Source of the DNA: Enterocytospora artemiae
Lineage: Eukaryota > Microsporidia
NCBI GenBank assembly: GCA_038659295.1
Contig: JASNGC010000005.1
Coordinates: forward strand, 1-64,000
DNA: 64,000 bases
Reading direction: 5' to 3'
Positions 55,582-64,000 of this stretch are shown piece by piece. The position numbers were made by a program, and so were the translations under genes. Every line of letters starts with the position of its first letter. Within the stretch, counting starts at the first letter, position 1. Under the pieces are notes generated by a model, which worked only from the letters and a program-made list of their open reading frames with translations, did not search any database and was not told the DNA's origin.

Positions 55582-58500
55582 CTCAGGGTTTGAATCTGAG
55601 ACCTTTGAAGAGTAGTTACGAAATACATATGATCGAGAGATTAATGCACATAACTCGAGACTCAAGAGTATTTTATATGCCTGCTTGAATATCTATTAGT
55701 AATTAACATCAGATTAATTTATGCAAATTTTAATAATAAACCATACATTAGAAAACACATATATAATTTTATAAAATTAAAGTATTTAGAGCAATTTTAT
55801 TTAAGTCAAGAACAACATCCATGATTAATGCAGTATATTTTGAAAGTATGAATCTTCGAGAAATCTTTCCCTGATTTATAGTTCATATTGTTATCATTTG
55901 TCTTGGAACAGAAGCAATTGGGAAATTGAGTTTATATTTTACTTGGAGATATTTTCAACCTCTACTTTTGGAATCTACAACAAGTCGTCTACCTTCCTTA
56001 TATCTTGTACAATATCAAATAGTAACTATATTATAAGTCACAGTAATGAAGTTTCACCTCGTAGTTATTATACTATTCAGATGTTTCCAACCTAAAATAA
56101 ATTTGTTCCAAATTTAATCTATCAGCATGCAATGTAATAATTTCATGCAGGTCCCATATTAGTTGACCTAAATTAAGTAGGTCTACATATAAATCATAAT
56201 ATATATTAAATAAATGCATTACGACATTCAGATCTATCCATGTTCTATTATATACCAAACATTTACGATTTATGCAGTTGTTTAAAGAACAGTAGCTGTA
56301 TTGTTCAGTCCAATATGATGAATTTCATCAAATTTCAATCCATTGTTATCATAGAATGCCTTCTGTTCCAATCGATATTGATAAAATATTTCATTGACCA
56401 TTCCAATTCAAACAACAATATGTTTTAAAATGGCTCACTCTATATTATAAATACATTCGATTAGAAACTACACCTCAAAATAATTGAAAGAAGACATATT
56501 CTGTCGGCGTCATTTAGCTACAATTGTCAATGAGCTTGAGCTGAATCCTATGAGGTAAGTATATCATGATTGTTCCATTCAAATTCAACCTCAATGAAAA
56601 CAAATCATCTGTTCAAAATATTTAATATTCTCTGAACTGATTTGTAAATTTTATGTAAATCATTAATAAATTAATATGCATAATTGTTGTGGACTCTTAC
56701 AGTTTAAGATTCTAATTGGAAATAGATATTTAACTGATGTGGTAACAAACTTTAAAATCATATACAAATATTGAGAATATAGTTGATTAGTATGTGTCAT
56801 AATTGGTGAAGTATTATAACTTAAATAAAATCAATAACTATTAACTTTAAGTTCGAGTTTCTTGATGAAATTTAATTCAAAATGTATTTCACCTTATATA
56901 TTTACATCATAGAGTTGGCAGGTATATATTCATATAATCCTGGAACAAGTCAATTTACGCAATACTCCTAATTTCATCAATGATATATATTTACAAATCA
57001 TTATAACTTCCAGTGGCATAGGCATAATGATAGTTACGTATTGTTAAAAATATTTTGTGTATGTATGTATGTGTATTTCATTAATGATGAGCAAGGATAT
57101 ACCAATAGTATGATTCTAACTGAAGGTACTTTAGACCATGGTATTATGTGCAAATTGTAAAATGTTATATTATATTCATTCTATTCATTGTATCTAGATT
57201 AAACATATGTATAATCCTGGCATGACATAGCCAATCTACGCGTGAAATATATACTAATAAAATCATAGTTGTACCATATATTTTTAAGCAATATGTGATT
57301 GATGGTAATTACTTTAAAGGTTTGATTGGTTACTAGCTTACAACTACATAGAAGCCAACAATTCATATCATAGTTGGATGATTTATGAAATTGAACTTTA
57401 ATCTGTGTTGTTCATTATTCATATTTGATGTTTACAACAGCACTATATTAATATGTGGCATCACTTCATACAACTTAAAATCTTGATTGTATCAATCGTA
57501 GTGTTATTGAAGAATTGTGGTTTGAAACTTCTTCTCATCGGACTTTACCTAAAGTACTTTTGTTTTTGATTATAATATTCACATAACGCCTCTATACAAT
57601 GTGTGTAATTGTAGTGGATATAATTAACATGCCATCAAGCAATAACCCTGCTCACACCAACCACAAGCTGCTATTGATGCATTATGAGTTATACAATTGA
57701 ACTAAAATAAATGACAATTTCACTCCAAACAATATATGCCAGATATGTTACCAAGGCAATGTATTGAGTAATGCCAAAATATGTTTTTAGGAATTTAGGA
57801 AAATTGATATTAAAAAGGTTGTTTATGACAAATTATGGAATCCTTTTGGTGAACACAAATGATTATGATATATTAACCGCGATTCTGAGTTTCAATGCTG
57901 CAATCCAATCAGGACATGGTTTTACACCTGATTGTCAATAATTAATCCGTTTGCCTTGCAGTTTTAAAAATTGAATCATAATATGATGTTAATGATGACT
58001 ATTCCAAAGAAATATGTTTTGGCAGGATTCAACAAATCAAGTTTACACAATTTGGATTGATTTTGTTAAGTTTTTGAATCGAATATTTATGGTTTAATGC
58101 CCATACTATTGTATTTTATTTGATTAACATTTATGATTAAGACACACATGACATATTTATTAAATAAAATTAATAATTACTACCTGTATATGCTGCAATC
58201 TAAATCTCACCTTTTTTAAGTTTTATGCATCAATATATTCTATCCTTGTAAATACATCAGAACAATTTAACTTCTTAGTTATTGCAAAGAGTCTTGTAGG
58301 TTTGAGATGATATTTTTATGTACAAGTTGATTACAAAGTATGATTTGTCTCAAGGGAATTACCAGACATAGTTGTATATTTCAAAGTTGTAACAACTATA
58401 ATCCGTGATTGTATTGTTACATTACTTTAAATTTTACTGAAAGTAGAAAGTGCTCATATGTGTTTATTCCATCGGATAGATGATTTTAATATACTACAGT

Positions 58501-59072
58501 TTCAATCAGCTCATAGATAGCAAGATTTTAAGAAATACACCTGATAAATGATGTGAATTTTTATTTCAATCATCATAATTGTACAGAGTGTCAAAGATTA
58601 TCACATTTCAATCAATTTATATTCTTATGTTTTATTTAAAAACGATTTGATTAACATCATGCTAGTTTCTTAATGTATATATGTGGATCTACAATCCTAT
58701 AATTGGTACATTTTCAAAGTAAACCTCCAATCACTCCAAATACTATTTTAAATTCCTGTTTTTGAGATCTTTTAAACACATTTTATCAACACAGGCTTAA
58801 ATTGTCATGTGATATTAAGGCAATTAATGTAGCTATTTAAATGGTCGGGGATTATACAGAAAACACATGTGAGATAGCAAGGAAACTTGGCAATTCAATG
58901 AAACTTCTTGAAGTATTCGATAAAGATGATCATAGTATAAGATACACACCAAAACAAAACCTTCAGCTGTTATAATATTTCATTTATTTTATTGATTTAA
59001 TCTGATGGACTAAGCAGTATAGAAAAATGTGTGGAACATAAGAATTCTCCCGGAGCTAAAAATCTCAATCAT
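55582..59072. other. About 3.5-kb AT-rich region without genes
   Basis: No frame above about 65 codons with protein-like composition exists on either strand in this stretch, far longer than any other gap here. Two sampled 60-base lines (57001 and 58381) contain 15-17 G or C (about 25-28%), against about 50% in a sampled EF-2 line. No long tandem array is visible; there is a short ATGT run near 57061. No tRNA, U6 or rRNA motif was found. It may be a regional centromere, a relic of lost genes, or an unrecognised non-coding locus. Confidence 0.7.
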
Positions 59073-59231
59073 TTATTCATCAAATGGAAAAATAGAATAT
59101 CTCCTTTTCATTGTTATTCTCTCTAAACTAAACTTGTCATCTACAGAGTATTTGGCAGGTATGGCAAGCTCTGCACCAGTCTCGTTCATTGTGTATTTTC
59201 TGACACCATCGATTTCTGTAAAGTATATCAT
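59073..59231 (-). CDS. NOP10: H/ACA snoRNP protein NOP10
   Basis: NOP10 is a core protein of H/ACA snoRNPs that guide rRNA pseudouridylation. The 52-aa product MIYFTEIDGVRKYTMNETGA continues AELAIPAKYSVDDKFSLERI and TMKRRYSI. It matches NOP10's Y...G.R.YTL.......G......HPA.FSPDDKYS..RI..K.R. CCCC is directly before the ATG. A longer frame to 59333 is unsignalled. Confidence 0.9.
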   Translation of the reverse strand: MIYFTEIDGVRKYTMNETGAELAIPAKYSVDDKFSLERITMKRRYSIFPFDE

Positions 59232-59347
59232 GGGGTGATTTTTCGAAAAGATTGATAATGATGCAAAATAAGAAAAGTGTTGGATTAGAATAGGAACACC
59301 AACAAAAGAACAAACAACGAATAATATCCCCAAAGTTAGTTTATTGC

Positions 59348-61909
59348 CTAAATTTTGTCGAAATACTCCTCAGGATCCAGCTTGGTGTTGGTCTTCTTAT
59401 AAGCCCTGACCTTCTCAACAATCTTGAACATGATTGACTGTTCCTTGTCCATGGAACCTGGACAGATGGCATAGTGCGAGAATACTAGTGAGAAGGTGGC
59501 CATACCTCTTGATGCCTCCCTAAGCGCCTTGTTTATTCCAAAAGACTCGGAAACCGGCACAAAACCGGCAATATTGGCAATATTGTTTTCTGTAGAGCTT
59601 CCCTCGGTGTATCCTCTTCGGTTCTTTAGAACATTCTCACACCCAGATTGGTAACTTTCTGGCACGGCAATGTTACATGAGAACATTGGCTCGTACAGGA
59701 TAGGCGATGATGCCAGAACCAAACCACGTATGAGATTCTCAACAGGCCTCACCATCTGATTGGCTCCCCTGTGGATTGAATCTGCATGCAGCACCAAATC
59801 AGTCAGATTGAATCTGCATCCTTTGATGGTTTCTCCAACCATTGGCCCTTCCTTGGTTGCCATTCTGAATCCCTCTGCAATGTGCTCCTTCACCTCATTG
59901 AGGTACTGGATACCCTTGGTTTCGTCCACCATAATGTTTGTAGGATCTACCTCTGGCGCAAAGAACAAGATCTTCTTGATCCAATCATCGTCCATTCCAA
60001 GAACATCCCTAAACTTAGCAACCCTCTCCTTGGGATCCCTCGAGATCAACCGCTCCATATTCTCGACAATCTCATCGTCGAGTGGCTCTGAGGTCATGTA
60101 AACCCTGTTGTGTCTGTTGGATGACTTAGACATTTTTGGTGTATCACAGCCACCGGAAAATCCCTCATAGTACTTCACCTGGGGCTCCTCCACCGTAAAT
60201 TCACACTTGGCATAGAATTCCTTGAGATCTGACAGAATAATCTCCAGGTGTAACTCTCCAGCACATGCTATGGTAGCCTGCCCCTGGGCATTAGACTCAA
60301 TAACACAAAGTGGATCAGACTTCGCCAACTTCTCCAAACCCTCCTTGAAATGACTCAGGTCCTTGGAGTTCTTGGGCGCAACAGCCACCTTCACCACCGG
60401 ACTGACCGAAAACTTCATTGTCTTGATGTTATACCCATGTTGCACACTAGTTATTGTACCTGTCTTCTTGAGAAATCCTTCCACTCCGATCAGCCCAACA
60501 ATATTTCCTGCTGGACAGTCCGGAATAGAACTACTGCCTCTTCCCATCATAACACAGACCTTGGATATGTTCTTCAAAGCCACATTTGGATTGTTCTTGG
60601 CCTCTGGATCCGGCAGATAGTTTGGATTCTGGACATACAGCTTCGTGTTTGGCTTCAAATTTCCTGAGAATATCCTACCAAATGCCACAAATCCATTAGA
60701 GCCGTCTGGAATCATTTTTGAAATATAAATGGTGACTGGTGCATCGTCAGCAGAGGAACAAGCCTTAATTGCATTGTACGTCTCATCATTAGTCGGCCCA
60801 GTATACAGATGGTCGGCCCTAAGCGCCTGACTCTTGTGTGGGTTTGGAAGCTTAAGAATAATCTGCTCCAAAAGACACTCAGCTGCAGGAAGCCAGGTTT
60901 TAAAGACAAGCTTAAACAGCTGCTTGCCCTTTCCATTCAGATCAACAGAGCTGAAATCAATCCCAAACTTTCCGAGATACTCCTTGATATCTTCTATTTT
61001 TCCATCAAAACACATATCCTTGACCTTGTAAATTGGCCCGAGGATAAACATCTCAAACGGACTCTTCTTGCCCTTGGGAATCTGCTCCCCATTCTCTAGC
61101 TTCTTAAACTTGTACTCCGGCGCAAACTCATCATCAAAGTCACAATACACCTTCATCGACCACAGAATACTTGCAAACTTCTTCTCTTTTTCAAAGGTGT
61201 GTGCCTTCTTGTAGTTCAGATAGAAGCGAGCGAACTTGCTCAGGGTAAATCCCCATCCCTGCAATCCCGAACAGAATGATATCTCATTCTGCCTCGGGTC
61301 CAGCGACTTAACATATGTCCGGTCCCCCAGAATCGTCTCCAGCTTTGCATTGAAGCTCTCTATTCTCCGCTTGAAAACATCATAGAGCTCCTTTTCATCG
61401 TATCCCAACTCCAAAATCGCCCTGTCCATCTTGTTCAAGACTAGGGTCGGCTGGATCCTTTCATCGATTGCCTGTCGCAAGACCGTCTCTGTTTGTACAC
61501 AGATCCCATCAACACAATCCACAACAACCAAAGCCCCGTCTGTTACCCTTAGGGCTGCTGTCACCTCACTTGAGAAATCTACATGCCCAGGCGAATCAAT
61601 CAGGTTAATCAAAAATTCTGTTCCATTGACATCCTCAGGCGCAGCATATGCATCCATTACCTCCTTGTTCATGTTGAAGCTCATAGACACTGCTGTCGAC
61701 TTGATTGTAATACCCCTCTCCTGTTCATCCTTTCTCGTGTCCATGTACCTGCCCCCATTGCTTTCCTTGTTTGCAATACGTGCCTTGATCAGCAGGCAAT
61801 CTGTCAGCGTACTTTTTCCATGATCTACGTGTGCAATTACTGAAATGTTACGAATATTCTTCGTATTCCTCATTAGCTCGTGAATCTTTTGAGTCTGGAA
61901 ATCGACCAT
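59348..61909 (-). CDS. EFT2: Translation elongation factor 2
   Basis: GTPase translocating tRNAs on the ribosome. The 853-aa length is normal. G1 is AHVDHGKSTL (26-35), G3 DSPGHVDF and G4 NKMD. The diphthamide loop ADSIHRGANQ has the target His followed by RG, and the C terminus contains the EF-2 domain V sequence YEPMFSCNIAVPES. The GC-richer codon use compared with neighbours suggests strong expression. CCCC is 2-5 bases before the ATG, followed upstream by AAATTTTTT. Confidence 0.97.
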   Translation of the reverse strand: MVDFQTQKIHELMRNTKNIRNISVIAHVDHGKSTLTDCLLIKARIANKESNGGRYMDTRKDEQERGITIKSTAVSMSFNMNKEVMDAYAAPEDVNGTEFLINLIDSPGHVDFSSEVTAALRVTDGALVVVDCVDGICVQTETVLRQAIDERIQPTLVLNKMDRAILELGYDEKELYDVFKRRIESFNAKLETILGDRTYVKSLDPRQNEISFCSGLQGWGFTLSKFARFYLNYKKAHTFEKEKKFASILWSMKVYCDFDDEFAPEYKFKKLENGEQIPKGKKSPFEMFILGPIYKVKDMCFDGKIEDIKEYLGKFGIDFSSVDLNGKGKQLFKLVFKTWLPAAECLLEQIILKLPNPHKSQALRADHLYTGPTNDETYNAIKACSSADDAPVTIYISKMIPDGSNGFVAFGRIFSGNLKPNTKLYVQNPNYLPDPEAKNNPNVALKNISKVCVMMGRGSSSIPDCPAGNIVGLIGVEGFLKKTGTITSVQHGYNIKTMKFSVSPVVKVAVAPKNSKDLSHFKEGLEKLAKSDPLCVIESNAQGQATIACAGELHLEIILSDLKEFYAKCEFTVEEPQVKYYEGFSGGCDTPKMSKSSNRHNRVYMTSEPLDDEIVENMERLISRDPKERVAKFRDVLGMDDDWIKKILFFAPEVDPTNIMVDETKGIQYLNEVKEHIAEGFRMATKEGPMVGETIKGCRFNLTDLVLHADSIHRGANQMVRPVENLIRGLVLASSPILYEPMFSCNIAVPESYQSGCENVLKNRRGYTEGSSTENNIANIAGFVPVSESFGINKALREASRGMATFSLVFSHYAICPGSMDKEQSIMFKIVEKVRAYKKTNTKLDPEEYFDKI

Positions 61910-61936
61910 TGGGGCAAATTTTTTACAAAAAATTTA
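61910..61936 (-). promoter_or_regulatory. CCCC and AAATTT start signal of EF-2
   Basis: On the gene's strand an AAATTT block at 61921-61916 (within a T/A-rich run) is followed by CCCC (61914-61911) and then ATG at 61909. Confidence 0.75.
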
Positions 61937-62210
61937 TTGAAAAACAAACCAGCCAGTCAGCAAAGAACTAACAGTCTGGAGGAATTCCAAATTTTGGGCC
62001 TGGAACATTTCTGCGGTTAGGTCTCTCCTTCTTATATTTTCTATTCTCTTGATAAGGAATAAATGGTTCTGTGGAAGATTGATGGGTTAGAACAAGAGAC
62101 CAACTCACAGTGTATCCTTCCATGTGGTGTTAGATTATCCACAAGCTTATTTCACAATCCTTCTGCCCATCTCCTTGTTATTTTCACTTTTATTGTTTTT
62201 CCAGCCCTTC
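61937..62210. other. Divergent intergenic region between EF-2 and SEC13
   Basis: Contains no other gene. The plus-strand frame that covers part of it belongs to the SEC13 frame upstream of its signalled ATG. Confidence 0.45.
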
Positions 62211-63119
62211 ATGGAGCAACCCAATTGTCGATTAAATAGCCTAAGCTCTGATTTTGCAGAGCGGAGTATTGTAAGTGGATACTCTGATGGATCCATTCGG
62301 GTGTTTTCCACATCAAGTCTTCCTGACAATGACTGCGGGAATCCCCTGTTACGGGTGAGTCTCCACCAGCACTCATTTCCTGTTACCAAAGTTTCGTTTG
62401 TTGGGAAGTTGGATGCATTTATATCCAGTGACTTCGGAGGGAATATTGTAATCTGGAGGGGAGGCAATGCAACATTCACGCCTATATTTCAGAAACAGGT
62501 TGTGTGTGGTCCAATATATGATTTTGATGTTAGAGAAGTGGCTGAACAGAATAGCCAGACAAATGATTCTGCCTCAACATCCTCTATTGCAATATTCTTG
62601 GGTTGCGATGGAGGTATCTTGAAGACTATAAACTTTGATTTGAATAGTTTGGAGTTTACAGAGACCGATCTGTCTCTTCATGAGTATGGTGTGACGAATG
62701 TGTGTTGTAATGCGGAGTGTGTTGTTACTAGTGGGCTGGATAATTTATTGATTTACCAGTCATCTGATATGACAGAAACCATCAAGGATCCATTCACTGG
62801 CGATACTACAGAGAATAGTGGTGCCAGGTCTGGCAATGCAGATTTTGTCATTTCTGCATTGGCGATTGCACCCACAAACTCCTTTGGCAAAATATATTTT
62901 TCAGCTGGTTCGGAGAATGGATTGCTGTCGATTATGGAAAGTAAATCGGGCAAGATACTCAAGCAGGTCTTTGAGCTGAAGGATCCAATTTATGGATTGA
63001 ACTGGAGTCGAGGAGGGTTTTCTTTGACGGTCTCGGTTAGTGATGAAAAGATAAGGGAATTTGTGATTGGAGAGGATGGAAAGTTTAAAGAAAATACAAA
63101 TATTATAAATAAAAAGTAA
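62211..63119 (+). CDS. SEC13: SEC13-like WD-repeat protein (COPII / nuclear pore)
   Basis: 302 aa, the usual size of SEC13. It has WD-type blades: RSIVSGYSDGSIRVFS (about 20), HSFPVTKVSFVGKLDAFISS DFGGNIVIWRG (about 60-90), SIAIFLGCDGGILKTINFD and the final blade PIYGLNWSRGGFSLTVSVSD EKIREFVIGEDGKFKE. The last blade matches SEC13's VW.VSWS..G..LAVS..DN.V.LWKE...G.W.E. SEC13 builds the COPII outer coat and the Y-complex of the nuclear pore. CCC is 3-5 bases before the ATG (GCCCTTCATG). Confidence 0.8.
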   Translation: MEQPNCRLNSLSSDFAERSIVSGYSDGSIRVFSTSSLPDNDCGNPLLRVSLHQHSFPVTKVSFVGKLDAFISSDFGGNIVIWRGGNATFTPIFQKQVVCGPIYDFDVREVAEQNSQTNDSASTSSIAIFLGCDGGILKTINFDLNSLEFTETDLSLHEYGVTNVCCNAECVVTSGLDNLLIYQSSDMTETIKDPFTGDTTENSGARSGNADFVISALAIAPTNSFGKIYFSAGSENGLLSIMESKSGKILKQVFELKDPIYGLNWSRGGFSLTVSVSDEKIREFVIGEDGKFKENTNIINKK

Positions 63120-63496
63120 GTGCAAACAAATGGAGTGGGACTTTAAGTTAGTTGCAAATTTTCAATTTTGGTTGCCCCCTCCAGTAATATTATCTAGAGC
63201 CTACATGCCATTGTTTATTTAATCACCATTCATGACACTCTGAAACATCCAAGTTACAGGATCTTACCAATATATTCTTGTAAATAAAACTCATCTGCAC
63301 TTCATGTGAGATGTACAAAGCTTGAATGTTCCGTAGTCCTTAAAAATATAAATCCCATCGTATTGTTATAATTTCCCACCAAATAGCATCAAATGACACA
63401 AACCACTTCTCTGAACTATTTTTTCTGATTAGTTTCATATATGTTTCACAGGCATGTTTCATCTTAGTTATTTATAATTTTTTCACAATTTCATCT
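63120..63496. other. Intergenic region
   Basis: 377 bp between SEC13 and the partial secreted-protein gene. AT-rich; no gene seen. Confidence 0.45.
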
Positions 63497-64000
63497 ATGT
63501 TATTTACACTGATAAATGTTGTTTATTCGTTTATTGAGCCTGGCTCAGACGATGCCTTGATTGTCGGAAACATTACAAATGCAAAGACTACAGGCATGGA
63601 TGGCAGGCTGAAGTCGTCTCTAGGAAACAAAATGGTAGTTGTGGATAAGGAAATAATCAGCGAAAACCTAAAGCTGCTGAAGGAGTCGTTTTCTGAGTAC
63701 TTCAAGAATAAGCAAATCACAGAGAAGCAGAAGGATGGACTGAAAAAGATTGTGGATAGGGCGGTTCATGGTGATCAGCGTGTTCTAGACAAGTTGGTGG
63801 AGAAGGGTGTGATTAGTAGTGAAACCTCGAGGATAATTTCGGAAAGGACCTATAGGCATGTTCCGTCATATGAAGGACCACATATACATGTTCCTGAGGG
63901 TAGTAATGGTATAGATGGCAATGTACCACCCGCCAGTATGAATACTCCAATCAGCAGCGGTGCAGGAAGTGGCACCAATGTTCCTGGCAGTGTGGATCCT
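63497..64000 (+). CDS. Secreted protein, 5' part only (cut at window edge)
   Basis: 168 codons are open to the last base. The N terminus MLFTLINVVYS is a plausible short signal peptide. A Lys-rich helical stretch follows (residues 45-125: IISENLKLLKESFSEYFKNK, QITEKQKDGLKKIVDRAVHG), then a Gly/Pro/Ser/Asn-rich segment (HVPEGSNGIDGNVPPASMN, SSGAGSGTNVPGSVDP) continuing off the edge. No Cys so far. The layout is compatible with a spore-wall or polar-tube type protein, but no family can be assigned from this fragment. Confidence 0.65.
   Translation, partial: MLFTLINVVYSFIEPGSDDALIVGNITNAKTTGMDGRLKSSLGNKMVVVDKEIISENLKLLKESFSEYFKNKQITEKQKDGLKKIVDRAVHGDQRVLDKLVEKGVISSETSRIISERTYRHVPSYEGPHIHVPEGSNGIDGNVPPASMNTPISSGAGSGTNVPGSVDP

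Noticed and set aside
1..64000. tRNA, U6 or other small RNA genes
   Set aside because: I scanned for B-box (GTTCRAAT) and U6 motifs on both strands and found no convincing match; a covariance-model search would be decisive.
1..64000. CRISPR arrays or bacterial operons
   Set aside because: Repeats found (21 and 23 bp) are contiguous tandem arrays without spacers, and all genes are eukaryotic.

Overview
The window reads as a chromosome end or rDNA-flanked arm of a microsporidian. The evidence is: a eukaryotic LSU rRNA at the left edge that carries a 5.8S-like 5' region with no ITS2; intron-less, tightly packed eukaryotic genes; shortened versions of core proteins (RRP5, CPSF30, APC10, RPB3); and the hallmark microsporidian start signal. 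Nearly every confident gene has CCC (or GGG) within about 0-20 nt of its ATG, often with an AAATTT-like block just upstream, and stop codons often run into AATAAA. An Argonaute with an intact slicer tetrad argues against Encephalitozoon-type genomes, which lack RNAi. No species is claimed.

Layout. 1-1.2 kb: 5' part of the LSU rRNA, minus strand. 1.2-8.4 kb: subtelomere-like zone with two tandem repeat arrays, a decayed leucine-rich-repeat (LRR) paralog, and its intact secreted 1122-aa relative. 8.4-20.5 kb: core genes (APC10/DOC1, SGT1, SAM synthetase, CPSF30/YTH1, a cyclin, a CENP-A-like histone, a tRNA-splicing endonuclease subunit, RRP5, RPB3) plus a duplicated pair of multi-pass membrane proteins with a perfect 20-bp hairpin between them. 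20.7-23.2 kb: Argonaute with a duplicated promoter and uORF. 23.4-34.2 kb: five beta-trefoil (ricin-B-like fold) proteins of 1 to 8 modules, with a PRC1/ASE1 gene among them. 34.4-55.6 kb: core genes (adenylate kinase, a Csm1-like protein, a PH protein, PTPA, NUF2, ribonucleotide reductase R2, Tubby, eS24, a C1D-like protein, EAF6, CysRS, a calcineurin-B-like protein, CCT, eS30, a clamp-like protein) and several unknowns. 55.6-59.0 kb: about 3.5 kb of very AT-rich DNA with no credible gene. 59.1-64 kb: NOP10, EF-2, SEC13 and the start of a secreted protein cut by the window edge.

Functionally the window mixes housekeeping genes (translation, rRNA and tRNA processing, transcription, nucleotide and methyl metabolism, phosphatidylcholine synthesis, COPII) with an unusual share of mitotic parts (CENP-A, NUF2, Csm1-like, ASE1, APC10, SGT1, cyclin). 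Lineage-specific secreted families (LRR, beta-trefoil) are the likely host-facing content. Many long open frames begin at non-ATG codons or too far upstream; the starts given here were mostly moved to the ATG that carries the CCC signal.
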